Shown here: piece by piece, positions 1-10,601 of the stretch | Position numbering within the stretch: position 1 is the first letter of the stretch | How the letters are laid out: every line of letters starts with the position of its first letter | Origin: Selaginella moellendorffii | Taxonomy: Eukaryota > Streptophyta > Lycopodiopsida > Selaginellales > Selaginellaceae | Direction: 5' to 3' | Length of the DNA: 35,796 nt | Assembly (NCBI RefSeq): GCF_000143415.4 | Contig: NW_003314386.1 | Span: forward strand, 266,211-302,006 | The notes under the pieces: generated by a model | What the model was told of the DNA's origin: nothing | What the model saw: only the letters and a program-made list of their open reading frames with translations | Databases searched by the model: none | Program-made: the position numbers and the translations under genes

Positions 1-1
1 C

Positions 2-1558
2 ATGATGATTGTAGCGTATGCCCACAATGGGTATCTGGGCCGAGCTCGCGAGCTCTTCGACCAGATGCCCGAGCCCAACGTGGTAGTTTGCAACACTGTG
101 CTGGGATTTCTCTCGGATCTCCGTGAAGCGCAAAGGTTCTTCGCTGGAATGCGCGAGCGCGACACTGTGTCTTGGAATTCGATGGTCCAGGCAGCGATCA
201 GGAGCGGGGATTTGGAACAAGCACGGAGATTCTTCGATGCTATGCCCGAGAGAGATAGTGTGTCTTGGAGCACGATCATCACTGGCTACACGCAGAAGAA
301 TCACTTGGAGGAGGCTAGAAGGATCTTTGATTCGCTGCCGGAGCCAGTGATGGAAGCCTGGACATCTATGATCGCAGCATATGCCCAGAGAGGCGATTTG
401 ATCCAGGCGAGGAAGCTCTTCGATCGAATGGAGAGGCGAGACATAGTGTGCTGGAATGCTATGGTGGCAGCTTACGCACAGCGCGGGGGAGAGATCTCTG
501 AGGCGAAGAAACTCTTTGATCGAATGCCAGAACACAATGTTCTATCGTGGACGGCTATGGTGGATGGATACGCCGCCGCTGGCAGGGTGGATCGCGCCAA
601 GGATCTCTTCGATCGCATGCCCGAGAGAAATGTGGTGTCGTGGAACTCGTTGATCCAGGGGTTTGCCGAGCATGGAGATCTGGAGCAAGCCACGCTGCTG
701 TTCCATCGAATGCCACACAGGGATGTGATCTCCTGGAACGCGATGATTTCGTGCTACGCCAGCTCCGGGAGGATCGAGCTCGCCCACGAGCTCTTCGATC
801 GCATGCCCCAGCGAGACATCGTGTCCTGGACCGCGATCGCTGCCGGCTACGTCCAGTGTGGGCAGATGGATCGAGCGCTCGCGATCTTCGAGCGAATGCC
901 GTGGAGAAATCTCGTGGTATGGAACGCGATCCTTGCCGGTTGTGTGGAGCAGGGATATCTCTGCGAGGGGAGCACGATCTTCCACCAGATGCCCGAGCGA
1001 GACAAGCTCTCGTGGACGTCGATGATCGAGATCTTCGGGCAGAGTGGTCGCGTTGATCAAGCTCGCGAGTTCTTCGACCAGATGGAAGAACACGACGTTG
1101 TCTCCTGGACGGCAATGGTGACGGCCTATGCCCAAAATGGGCATACCCGCGAAGCTCTGGAGCTCTTCCGAGAGATGGAGAGGGAAGGACTGGAGCCAAA
1201 CGACGTGACTTTCCTCGCATTCTTCAAGGCCTGTGCTCACGGTGGACTGATCGACGAGGCCATGAACTATTTTGCGTGCCTGGAGCAGGAGCGAGGGATT
1301 TGTCCCCGGCCAGAGCACTTCCTCTACGTGATTGATGCTCTGGGACGAGCTGGGAGGCTCCGGGAGGCCGAGGAGCTCGCCAAGGTGATGCCATTTGCGC
1401 CGGATGTTGGGGAATGGACTGCGCTGCTGGGTGCTGGAAAGATGCATGGAAGCATTGATTTTGCTGCTCGGGCTATGGAGCGAGTGATGGAGCTCGACTC
1501 GGCAAAAGCTTCGAGCTATGTGCTGCTGTCCAACTGTCTAGTGCCTACCCGCCATTGA
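2..1558 (+). CDS. PPR protein, SS-rich, 5' partial
   Basis: A pentatricopeptide-repeat protein of which 518 residues are visible. About a dozen tandem 31-residue S-type repeats follow the pattern VVSWNSLI..G..GDLEQA..LFDRMPER, then P/L2-like repeats (LEPNDVTFLAFFKACAHGGL, residues about 398-417), then an E1-type segment (VGEWTALLGAGKMHGS). The frame is open to the window edge, so the true start, and probably a targeting peptide, lie outside. PPR proteins bind organelle RNA in a sequence-specific way; PLS-type members mostly specify C-to-U editing sites. The protein stops 7 residues after YVLLSN, where E2 would begin, so it has no DYW deaminase. Editing would need a partner in trans; other RNA roles are possible. 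No intron is visible. Confidence 0.9.
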   Translation: MMIVAYAHNGYLGRARELFDQMPEPNVVVCNTVLGFLSDLREAQRFFAGMRERDTVSWNSMVQAAIRSGDLEQARRFFDAMPERDSVSWSTIITGYTQKNHLEEARRIFDSLPEPVMEAWTSMIAAYAQRGDLIQARKLFDRMERRDIVCWNAMVAAYAQRGGEISEAKKLFDRMPEHNVLSWTAMVDGYAAAGRVDRAKDLFDRMPERNVVSWNSLIQGFAEHGDLEQATLLFHRMPHRDVISWNAMISCYASSGRIELAHELFDRMPQRDIVSWTAIAAGYVQCGQMDRALAIFERMPWRNLVVWNAILAGCVEQGYLCEGSTIFHQMPERDKLSWTSMIEIFGQSGRVDQAREFFDQMEEHDVVSWTAMVTAYAQNGHTREALELFREMEREGLEPNDVTFLAFFKACAHGGLIDEAMNYFACLEQERGICPRPEHFLYVIDALGRAGRLREAEELAKVMPFAPDVGEWTALLGAGKMHGSIDFAARAMERVMELDSAKASSYVLLSNCLVPTRH

Positions 1559-2449
1559 ATGGTTTACTCTCGCTCCACGGTCATTGAGAGCGGCCCAGCG
1601 CTGGAGATTGCGAGATGGAGCGTCCGCCAAGGAGCTCCGCGTACAGATCAATCTCGTCGTCCAGGGATCTTTGGTGCGAGGAGCCCAATGTTTTCTCCTG
1701 CCATGCCCTGTGGACACCGTGGTGATCTGGTTCACTGTGGTAAGCACCCAAGCTTATTGTGAGGTGTGCACGACATTGTGACATTGTTCAAATGCTGGAT
1801 GTGAAAGACGCATCCACATATGAAAGAAGCTTGTAAGCGCTAATGTTCATTCAAAATAAGTATAGAGGAAAGAGAAAAGTATTTTCATTTCAATCTTTTA
1901 ATGAACATGCACTAGCAAGCCCCCAGATTAGCAATCATCAATGCTTGGTTTCAAGTTTTATTCAAATATTTATAGAATATTATAGCCTATCTAATACTAA
2001 TGTTATTCATGTCTTTTCCTAAAATAATCTCAGGTTTTATAATTAGATTATTGACATTATAATTCAAAGAACAAATCAATCACTATTTGAAAGCATCCAA
2101 CATTGTGCTCAGAGTTACAAGATTGCATCGAAGGTGAACTTCACATTAATAACCTGCTTAGACTGGGCATATTTGGGCATAATTATGTTCCACAAGAAAG
2201 CATTGTGCTCAAGCATTTGTTTCAAATATGGCATTTATATACAATTGTGACAGTATAGATATCGTGAGTGAAATTTTGATAACTGTGGGATTAGATTCAA
2301 TTCAGATCACTTGCTCATGTTGGATTAAATTCAATTTGGACCACTTTGATCCTGTATAAAAGTTTTGGGCTTATTTTGTATAATAATTAAAAATTGATAA
2401 GTAATAAAATTTGTTTCTTACTTAATAATAAAAGGTATATTCAAAATGT
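1559..2449. other. Non-coding, AT-rich 3' flank
   Basis: This stretch follows the PPR stop. I looked for the missing E2/DYW segment in all frames and did not see it. Base composition turns AT-rich from about 1780. No gene, RNA or clear repeat was recognised. Confidence 0.5.
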
Positions 2450-2511
2450 GACAGCTGATCAAAGCTCGGCTACTTCTAATGCCAGCATTCAAATGATCAA
2501 TCCCTTGTGGT

Positions 2512-4278
2512 CTAGCTCTCCCTGGTCAAGCCATGGCCACTTGGTCTTGAGCTCGTCATAGTGGTCACCATGTCCACGATCTTTGCAATGTCCAGTGCTT
2601 TCTCCTGCTCCTCGCTCAACAGCTTCTGGTCGTGGAGGCCGCATAGAATCGACATCGTGTGCTTGCTCCTTTCGGCATCGTAATGATCCAACCCAAAGGA
2701 GAGAGCGTTCATGAGAACTGCTATAACATCGTCGCTGCTGCCGCTTCCATCGAGCAGCGTTTCAAGATACTGGCGATTCTTCCGGCAGAGAAGATCCAGC
2801 ACCACTGCCGATTTGCTTCCTCGCAGATCAGCTTCGCAGGCACGGACGAGCTGGAACAAACCATAGATGACGCTCTTGTAGCCAGGGAGAAGATCACCAT
2901 TGCTGGGATCATAGGCTACCAATGCCGCGAGAGCGTCTAGAGCTAGGTCCTGGAGGTCCTGGGAGGAACAAAAGAGAGCATTCGCCAGGTACCTTGTCAA
3001 GTCCTGATTCTTTCTTAGTAGCGTCCTCAAATTTTTTGCGATCTTCTGCCTGGAGCTCTGGATCTCTGCCTCGACATCGACCCTGACTGGATCATCTCCA
3101 TCGCCATTGAAACTATAGCGGAGAGAATCCTTCCACTTCTTGTGCGTATCCTCTTGAGCAAAATCAAAGTCCGGGATCACACTCGGCACGGGATTGGCAA
3201 TCTCTCTAAATGCCGCAAGCTTTCCTAGCAACAACAGCACTGACTTGTTGGTATCCGGCTCTAGCGCTTTCACCAGAAGCGAGATGCCTGTGTCGCTGGC
3301 CTGGACGACGTGTGCCACAGCGAAGAACGCGTTCTCGTCCTTGCAGATCTCGGCCACTAGAGAAATCACCGCTCGCCTATACATGAGATCGTACTTGTGG
3401 CCCATGCACTCGAACAGCCGCTCCACAACTTCACGCTTAGATCCCAAGAGGAGCTTCCCACTTCGCTTTATCTGATCTTCTTCTTCCCAGTGGGACACCG
3501 CATCCAGCATCAGCAAGCTCTTCCTCAGTTCCCGGTTGCCTCTCGATTCCAAGAACTCGTTCGCGACGTAGTCGACCAAGTTCATCCTTAGCCCCTTGAT
3601 GGCTCCATCTCTCAGCGTCGTCTCGTACACGGCAACGAAGAATTTGGACTTCGTTTCCAGAAGAAATCTCGGTCGGTCCCTGTTCTTCTTTCGCAGCTTG
3701 TACCTCACTGATATGATCTGCCAGCAGCTTCGGTTGCACAGGAACAAGCTCGATTCGGCGATAACGATCGAGAAGAAGCAGATCATTGCCACGAACTCGT
3801 TCGACTTTGGATACTTGTAGTGCGGTGGTCGTAGCCAGTGGATCGAGGCTCCCAGGTTGAGGAGAGCCAGAAAGATCTCAGCGTTGTACAGGGCCGTGTT
3901 GTAGATGATGACGAACGAGCGCTCGGAACCAACACTGTACCCGAATGCGAGAAGGCTGAGCACCAGCAGGAGGAGCACGAAGATGGTGAGGCCGACGTCC
4001 AAGAGGATTACTAGGACGATGGTGGTGAGCACGAAGAGAACGATGAAGAGTTGCTGGATGAGGGAGATCACCTTTGGTTTCTTGAAGCCTTTGGTCAGGT
4101 TGAGGAAGCGGAAGCTCCGGATACCATAGCTGACCAGCAGGACTGTGATGAAGTAGAAGTCGTATCTTTCCATATCGGTCACGAATCCCCCCAGGAGAAC
4201 CACAGTCGCCCACAGGAATGTCAACTTTCCCAAGTTCGTGGTGAACTGCTCCAGAGTTGCGAGCAACACAGCACCCAT
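2512..4278 (-). CDS. Multi-pass membrane/ARM-repeat protein, copy A
   Basis: A 588-residue single-exon protein. Residues 1-190 hold several hydrophobic segments (LTFLWATVVLLGGFV, YFITVLLVSYGI, FIVLFVLTTIVLVILL, FVLLLLVLSLLAFGY, FVAMICFFSIVIAESSLFL). The rest is helical and ARM-like (LVDYVANEFL, LYLANALFCSSQ-type segments, ALDALAALVAYD). It resembles plant ARM-repeat membrane proteins of the Arabidopsis At5g18980/At4g14280 and rice BLE2 type; this is from memory and unchecked. Biochemical function is unknown. It is a paralogue of the genes at 20587 and 30199 and closer to the former. Compared with them it ends early at HGLTRES, because the region after the shared GLT.ES motif has changed. The start is the ATG conserved in all three copies (MGAVLLATLEQFT). 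It could be functional or a recent pseudogene. Confidence 0.75.
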   Translation of the reverse strand: MGAVLLATLEQFTTNLGKLTFLWATVVLLGGFVTDMERYDFYFITVLLVSYGIRSFRFLNLTKGFKKPKVISLIQQLFIVLFVLTTIVLVILLDVGLTIFVLLLLVLSLLAFGYSVGSERSFVIIYNTALYNAEIFLALLNLGASIHWLRPPHYKYPKSNEFVAMICFFSIVIAESSLFLCNRSCWQIISVRYKLRKKNRDRPRFLLETKSKFFVAVYETTLRDGAIKGLRMNLVDYVANEFLESRGNRELRKSLLMLDAVSHWEEEDQIKRSGKLLLGSKREVVERLFECMGHKYDLMYRRAVISLVAEICKDENAFFAVAHVVQASDTGISLLVKALEPDTNKSVLLLLGKLAAFREIANPVPSVIPDFDFAQEDTHKKWKDSLRYSFNGDGDDPVRVDVEAEIQSSRQKIAKNLRTLLRKNQDLTRYLANALFCSSQDLQDLALDALAALVAYDPSNGDLLPGYKSVIYGLFQLVRACEADLRGSKSAVVLDLLCRKNRQYLETLLDGSGSSDDVIAVLMNALSFGLDHYDAERSKHTMSILCGLHDQKLLSEEQEKALDIAKIVDMVTTMTSSRPSGHGLTRES

Positions 4279-4465
4279 AGATCAATCCCGCCGTTCTAGT
4301 TTTGCTCGAGCGATTTTCCTGCCTGTGTTCTTCACTCGAGTGTGTTTTGATCGGATTCTTCAGCGCTAGACCAAAGCTTGGTCGTTCTTTGCGGCGAACG
4401 TGCACTGAGCTATAGTTTCCAAGAACCATCATCACGCTGGAAAATCTCATCAGTAGTAATGACAC
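3878..4465 (-). other. Overlapping upstream ORF, copy A
   Basis: A reading frame starts in the leader of the ARM gene (MSLLLMRFSSVMMVLG), passes the ARM start codon in a different frame, and stays open for 195 codons. The same leader ORF in the same relative frame occurs in copies B and C. Most of its length overlaps ARM coding DNA and may be open by chance; the leader portion (about 60 codons) is the interesting part. A TTTTCCAG sequence just after the RFSS start resembles a splice acceptor, so the first codons could be intronic. Confidence 0.35.
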
Positions 4466-4573
4466 TGGATATGAACGGTAAAAAGTTTATCACTTGATAG
4501 TCGTCCAATTGCCGTATACAATTCGCGTCGAAAGAGCTCTCCTGGCTCTCAAAACAATCACCCAAGAATCTGT

Positions 4574-4745
4574 TCACCGAGCAGCAGTATTCACAACTTG
4601 ATCTTGCTCTGTCTCTTCCGGTGGTGGCTTCACATAGCGGCCAAAGACTTCTGCTTGTAGCGACTACGCATTCTAGCGTGCCTCTCCTTGTCTGCGCTTC
4701 CTTTCCAACTTTATGCTGTATCTCTCTTGCCTCTCTCCCTCTCTA
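4574..4745 (-). pseudogene. Glycosyltransferase-family 3' tail fragment, copy A
   Basis: The minus strand matches the last coding part of the gene at 27822-29961, including the segment encoding GRYVKPPPEETEQDQ, followed by the same stop and downstream sequence. It begins abruptly in the ERERQERY region and carries a 2-bp deletion shared with copy B, so it is out of frame upstream. It is a passenger of the duplicated block. Confidence 0.8.
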
Positions 4746-4772
4746 AAATTCAGTCTCCATAAATCCTTCATG

Positions 4773-5875
4773 AAGGAGCTCTTAAGGAGAATTCTCAACA
4801 TCTCTTTAATGAAATAAATACTTAGTGAAACTTTTTAATAAATCTCACAAGCACATACTGCTTTTAGGCTATTCACTTTTAAAGTGACTCCACCATAAAA
4901 TTTGAAGCCAATTGCTATGCTCCAAAGCATGTTAAACATGCCTTACGAGTACCCAAGCACCCGAATGTTGGCTAGTGCTAAATCAATGTTTTCACTTAAA
5001 CATGTAGCCAAGGCACAAGGTATGAACCTTCTTTAGTTATAAACTAAAGTGTATTATTTCATCTCCCATACTAGACAAATACATTGGCTCCCTTTTAAGA
5101 ATTTCTTAGCCCTTTGTGTGGTCCTAATTAAATTGCAAAATGGACATGCATTCTTGAGGAGATATGTATGATCCTAGTGTAACAACAAATATAGAGCTAT
5201 GCACCAATGCTCTTAGATTTTTTTAATTCATAATTAAAGTGGTTGTTATTGAATTGAAAATTTTTCTAAAGAAAGCTAGAAAATAAAATTTACTTAGTGA
5301 TATTTAGTAATGACTATGTAATATTTTTCTATCTATAATTATATACATTATGAGTGTTCTATTTTATAAAAATTTAAATATATAGTGGTAGTTATATATA
5401 CTCTACAAATAATAATCAACTGTGTTAATTTCTATATTATATAACTATAGTGTGAATTTAAAAATTGGTGATCATTGCAAAATTATATTACTAAAATGTG
5501 AAGGCTAATGAATCATCATTTCTTTTTGTTTGTTCATTGTTTTGTTGTTCTAATTAAGCATTATTTTGTCATTTTTTTTATAGAAATATATTCTCTCTAA
5601 CTTTAATATATGTTTGAAAATTTTAAATAACCATATAAGTAAGTAGCTCAAAACTATTTTGAAGAATCAACTTCAATAGATAAGATTAGTTACTTATGTG
5701 ATATTTTAAATTTTTTAATATTTTAATGTTTTATATATAATTTATTATACTTTTTTATATTTTATATTTGTTATTAAATATAAAAATTTGATGGCAGGAA
5801 TAGATCTCTAACAAGGCCTTCAAGTTATGTTAACAGTAATAGATTCACATAAAACAATTTTTATATATATATAAG
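4773..5875. other. AT-rich non-coding stretch
   Basis: Strongly AT-rich with no ORF of note. It lies between duplicated block A and the left terminal repeat of the fossil Ty3 element. I recognised no coding trace; decayed transposon sequence is likely but unproven. Confidence 0.45.
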
Positions 5876-6018
5876 TGCATAGAATATGGAAATGGAATAC
5901 AAAAATGTGAATATCAATTAACCTAAAAACCCTAGCTTATTTGCAAAAGCAAGTGGTTCAGATTGAAACTAATTTAATGTTTATCAAAATTTTGCAATGC
6001 TAATATCAGTATATATCA
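5876..6018 (-). repeat. Putative 3' LTR of Ty3 fossil
   Basis: This 143-bp stretch resembles 17700-17838 (shared blocks such as TGCATAGAATAT and AACCCTA, and matching ends giving TGATAT...TATGCA on the minus strand). It lies just beyond the integrase C-terminus, as a 3' LTR should. No target-site duplication is visible, and 140 bp is short for an LTR. Confidence 0.5.
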
Positions 6019-6059
6019 TCATAGCCATACACTAGCGAACAAGATTTGGACGAACCTTA

Positions 6060-6350
6060 GGAGGAGGCATCGGTAGATCTGTAAGTGGTGTTAGTTGTTC
6101 TTGATCCCTTTGTATAAAGCATTTTAGCTGTTGTACATGCACAATTTATAGAGGATCAACATATTAAACATCATGCCAAACCTTATAAATTTGTAATCCA
6201 ACTTGCCGCAACATCTGATATAATCCTTTCCACAACACTTAATATGGTCCCTTCCACTAAGCAATGAGCCCTTTAGACAAATTATGTATTATAAGATTAG
6301 GAAAATAGACTAACACCAAGTCATCCACTTTGTACTTTACAAGTGGATAA
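6060..6350 (-). pseudogene. Ty3 integrase C-terminal GPY-type remnant
   Basis: Minus-strand translation gives YKVDDLVLVYF, then SKGLIA, a stop, WKGPY, a stop, and later VHVQQLKCF. This is the order of the integrase C-terminal GPY/F module that ends Ty3/gypsy polyproteins. At least three in-frame stops are present. The upstream part of the same integrase lies across the nested insertion at 13690-14085. Confidence 0.8.
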
Positions 6351-6365
6351 TGATAGGAGTTGTAG

Positions 6366-6370
6366 TGTTG
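6366..6370. repeat. Target-site duplication, left copy
   Basis: TGTTG directly precedes the left LTR; TGTTT directly follows the right LTR at 13666-13670. Four of five bases agree, consistent with an aged 5-bp target-site duplication. Confidence 0.55.
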
Positions 6371-8000
6371 TGTGAGACACAAAATCCCTAGGCCCCAAAG
6401 TGGAGCCAAAAGGGTGCCACGTGGTAGTGGCCAAAGCGAAAGCCAAACAAGCGTAACATGTTTGGACTAAAAGCTCTTACTTGAAAAGGTCGAGAGTGAG
6501 AGTGGAACTCCCAACGAAGTGCTCAAGAAACAAGCACAAAGTGAAAGATAAGTGAGTCTCTAGAAAAGGGACACAAGAGGACTGACACATGAAACATTGA
6601 AGTGTCCAAGATGGACCCGAGATGGAGTCCGAGATGGAGTTCGAGATGGAGTCTAAGATGGACCCGAGATGGAGTTTGAGATGGACCCGAGATGGACCCA
6701 AGATGGAGTTCGAGATGGAGTTCGAGATGGAGTCCAAGATAGACCCGATATGGAGTCCGAGATGGACCCGAGATGGAGTCTGAGATGGACCCGAGATGGA
6801 GTCCGAGATGGAGCCGAGATGGAGTCTGAAGTCGAGACCGAGACCGGGACCGAGATCGGGACTGAGACCAGGACCGAGACCGAGACCGAAACCGGGACTG
6901 AGACCGAGACCGAGGCCGAGGCCGAGGCCGAGATTGAGCCCGAGCCCGAGTTCGAGTTCAAGTCCAAGTCCGAGTCCGAGTTCAAGTCCAAGTTCAAGTC
7001 TGAGAGGGTGAAAGCCCAAAGCATTCGTCTCCCAGACCCTGGGGGGTTTAGTAAGCTCCAAAAGTATAGTGAGGGGGAGGACTGCAGTGGAGCCAGTTTG
7101 GCCAGGAAAGGCCAGTTTGGCCTAGGAAGGCTATACCCAGTGTTGGGTGATGAGCTGCCCATTGGGAAGTCCAAGACTAGAGTGAATACGGACCGACAAG
7201 CGGGGTAGCTTGGTGAAGTATTCAAAAGCCGGCTCTAGTTCCCCCGGGAGATTGACTGGCCGATGCTCCCAGTCCAAGTGTGGGTGGCACTACCTACTTG
7301 GATACCTGGCGTGGCTCAACAGAACCTCGCTCTAAGCCCATGGTTAGAGCACCTAAAGGCGAAAGGCAGGGAGAGTACCCATGAGGCTTGCTTAAGGCCA
7401 CGATGTTCCGAAATGTTGTCCCAAAGTCCCAAACAGTGAAAAGAAAGAGGAGCAATCCTTTAGTGCAGTGACCAAGGATACAGTCACATGGTGAGGAAGT
7501 CCCAAAGGATAGTGGGATGTAGAGGTCAGGCCTGCGGGCCTTGATCTAATGGCAGTGTTGGCGAACACGGCTATGGACAAAAAGGGACTTGATGGGGACT
7601 GGAAAAGAGTTGTCGAGGAAGGCTATTCCCCATGTCTACGGGCATCCTAAGGATGTTAAGGAGTAGATTTGGGATGATCACTCACGGATAGATGGCCTAG
7701 TCTTTGAAAGACAGGACTATGATGCAGGTGGCATTAGACCACCGGTGTGACCAAGGTGAATGGGCATGGCCTTAGCGTAACGAGCCGATATGCTAGTGGT
7801 ACCTTAGGGTGTGGGTCATGGGATTGGACACGTAGAGCACTTGGACCAAGTGCAAAGGTTAAGTGGCATGGATGCCATTCTTAGGGCTAACAAGCCCTAA
7901 GTCCTAACTGGGATTTATGGAGGTTGTGAATAAGACTCCTCCAAGTGGTCGAAGGTGTGGTTAAGTGACTAAAGTAAAATGGAAAAATTAGTTGCTTACA
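6371..8000 (+). repeat. 5' LTR of nested element
   Basis: Direct repeat partner of 12013-13665. It starts TGTGAGACACAAAATCCC and ends GCTTACA. It contains a GA-rich minisatellite (6607-7005). It differs from its partner mainly by transitions in the first 240 bp. Confidence 0.9.
6607..7005 (+). repeat. GAGATGGA.CC / GAGNCC minisatellite in 5' LTR
   Basis: The first part (to about 6835) is built of 11-12 bp units alternating GAGATGGAGTCC and GAGATGGACCC. The second part is hexamer repeats of the form GAGNCC (GAGACC, GAGGCC, GAGCCC, GAGTCC in successive blocks). Frames through it read as low-complexity peptides on both strands, which I do not regard as genes. Confidence 0.9.
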
Positions 8001-8003
8001 ATT

Positions 8004-8015
8004 TGGTATCGGAAC
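8004..8015 (+). promoter_or_regulatory. Primer-binding site, initiator tRNA-Met type
   Basis: TGGTATCGGAAC starts 3 bp after the left LTR. The usual plant initiator tRNA-Met primer site begins TGGTATCAGAGC; 10 of 12 bases agree. This is where reverse transcription would be primed. Confidence 0.8.
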
Positions 8016-10503
8016 TGTTCCTTAGTCCGACTCTTATTGGTGGCCAAGTATATCACCACTTGTATTGGAATTGGAAAGTCCTAGGTATGGACCTATCCTC
8101 GAGGAGTAGCATGTCGAGAGGATATGGCTCTCCACTCGAGTTCATGCGTGAACTTGTGCACGATGTGGTGGAGGGAAAAGGGCCAATAAGGGAATGACTT
8201 TGGGATTTTGGGAATAGTATGAGGTTTTCCTCAGAGAGTTGAGGATGTGATCCAGATGAGCGTTTGACGCAGCAAACGGGTTAATGTAGTTGTGGTAAAC
8301 AACTATAGTTGGGATCACGGGAAAGATGCAAACTCCAAAACAATAAAGGAGTCACAAGATTACCCTCATATAGTGGAGGCTGGTGCTCATAAACTTGAGA
8401 CTGGAATTGATGACCGAGGGAGGTCAAATACGGAAGAGGATACAAGTCCTTGAAATGGTAGCCGGGGCTACCTCTAATAAATGCTGGAACAACCCAAGGA
8501 GTTGGGGGTGTACTTAGAGGATGAGTTGGTATTCTCATCACATGGACAAGTGGTCATAAGGGGCAAAAGGTTGCCCCTAGAGAACAAATCAAGTGTCGGA
8601 GTAACACTTGCAAAGATGGTCCTTGTGAGTAGGACATGAATACAAAGAGTTGTATTCCAATGAGCTAGCACCTCAAAAGTAGGACTTCATGAGTCGTCAG
8701 ATTAACAAAGTCCAAAAAGTTAAATGACTCCAATAGAGTCAAGGAATAATCCTAAGGGATGGTGTAGTGCCCCACGAAGGATGGGGAGGATCTTGAGATC
8801 CAAGCATGAAAACAATGTATATCTTATTGATGGCAGAAGGTGCCATGCTAAAGTCGTGGGAAAGAGTTTTCCGGAAGAAAACAACTTTAACACAAAGTTG
8901 TGCATAAACTCTATAGTGCAATGCTAATGGATAATTGGCATAAGAGACAACCATATTGGTCTTGGCAAAAATACCTAGACACAAGTAAAAAGTGTTATAA
9001 AAGTAGGCTTGTGGAGCTGATGGTGTGGAGACACCGAAGGTGCCAAGGCATGCTGCCTTAAGATCAAGTTGGCAGGTTCATGAGAACCCCGTCCAAAGGA
9101 ATCCCAATGGAAATGGGAATGGCATAGCCTAAGCTAGAAGGCATGCGGTTAAAGTGTGGTGACCTAGATAATGATGGAGGTGTGGAAGCACCAGTAATGA
9201 GTTGTAGGACTTGACAACTATGAGGCAACTAAGCAAAAGGTGCAAAATAATTTGTTAAACTGTTAAACTTAAGATTTATTATTGGGATAAAAAAGTTAGA
9301 TATACCCTTATGGGGGATAAATTACTTATGTTGCGATATAAAAAGTCAATGTCGAAAGGGGAATGCTCATTGTCAGAAAGACCATCATTAGGACACCCAA
9401 ACACTCTAGAACACCAGAAGGTGGTGTTTGGTGTCATGAGGGTAATGAATAATGCCCAAGGGACAAAATCCCTAGCAAATGATGGATAGGAGGTGCTATC
9501 CAAATGTCCAAGGTTGTGGAGACGAGAAAAGTCCATCTACCCAAATTGGACAAAGCCAAAAAGGGGATTTTGGCAAGGCTAGTGATGAGCATATGAAGGC
9601 CCATAAGTAGCAATGATAATCCTAGTGTGTGGGATTATGAGGTGAGCAAACCCGGATTGAGGAACCACTTCCTAGGCTGTCGGGTAGGTTCATCCCTATG
9701 AATACTTGCCAAGGCATGGTAGAAAGTGCAAAGCTATCTTCCTAGTCTAGAGAAGAATAACCGAAGGAAATGTATGAAGCCAAAAGGCAAGTAGTAAAGG
9801 GATAAAATCGAACCATAGAAATTGACAGGCATTACCAAGGGTGGTTATAGAAGTTGGGAGTGGAGAATCAAGTGGGTGCTCAAGCATATTGTTACTAGCA
9901 ATCGGGATGCCTTGGAGAGTCTAAAACATGGGATTGTCCATGTTAGACTATATGGTAATTGGAAAGTTTGCGAATTGAGAGACTTTAGCAAGCTAAGGAA
10001 CAGAGTTCCTTGAACGTTCCCCTAGGTAGATAAGTACCTAGACATCCAAGTGTAAATGGTTTATAGAGCGCGCGAAATCAGAGTGGCGCAGCAGAAGCGT
10101 GGTCTTGAAGCTTGCCAAAAGGCAAGGCTATCAAGGTTAGGGAAGTAGTTCCCGAGTGTTCAAAGAGAGGGCTTTGAACGAAAGTTGATGATTAAGGACT
10201 TTCACGCTTATGCATGAACCATGTTACAGTGGTCGGATGACTTGCTAAGTGAGATTGGCAAGTCAGAGGAACGAATACCCTAGTTGAAGGAGCCAACTTC
10301 AAAGGGGTGGCCTATGGGGCCAAGCATGGAGGAGTCCATGCATGATCACAGACTAGTCAAGTGAAAAGATTTGGCAGTGCAGAGGAACTAGGTTTCTAAG
10401 CGGTGATCTATAGTGCGCTTTAAATATAAGTTAGTGCACCGACGTGGGGAGTCATGCCAAACATCCGATGTGATGCCGTCCGTAGATGCATATACGGAGG
10501 TTG

Positions 10504-10542
10504 GGTTCGAGTCCCGACCCTCTAGTGCTTGGGTTCGAGTCC
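10504..10542 (+). repeat. Two tandem tRNA B-box/T-arm-like motifs
   Basis: GGTTCGAGTCC occurs at 10504-10514 and 10532-10542, 28 bp apart. In each, flanking bases can pair as a T-arm-like stem (with wobble pairs). The sequence fits the Pol III B-box consensus GGTTCGANNCC. I found no convincing A box, anticodon arm or acceptor stem, so this is not called a tRNA gene. Confidence 0.5.
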
Positions 10543-10601
10543 TAAATCACTAGGGCGTGGTGATGGTTTGGAAAATGAGGATACTCATTTTTCGGTGGTC
10601 A

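Larger units (their letters stand above)
2450..4772 (-). repeat. Duplicated block copy A (inverted)
   Basis: Reading on the minus strand, this block carries a broken glycosyltransferase-family 3' tail, a spacer and a full ARM-type reading frame, in the same order as at 20112-22482 and 29788-32095. Its 5' end shares with copy B a short non-coding junction (around GGATTTATGGAG before GAATTTTAGAGAGG) that copy C lacks. Homology at the 3' end fades near 2450, after an internal deletion relative to copies B and C. Confidence 0.85.

Noticed and set aside
542-1447. 301-codon minus-strand ORF opposite the first PPR gene
   Set aside because: It is an antisense shadow of tandem PPR repeats with biased codon use. 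The sense strand has unmistakable PPR motifs.
6477-7208. Long ORFs on both strands with Gly-Leu, Ser-Val, Glu-Thr or Pro-Arg repeats
   Set aside because: They are translations of the LTR minisatellite; frames are open because the hexamer unit contains no stop. No start context or conserved flank supports a protein.
10490-10560. tRNA gene
   Set aside because: Only B-box/T-arm-like parts are present. No A box, anticodon arm or acceptor stem could be fitted.
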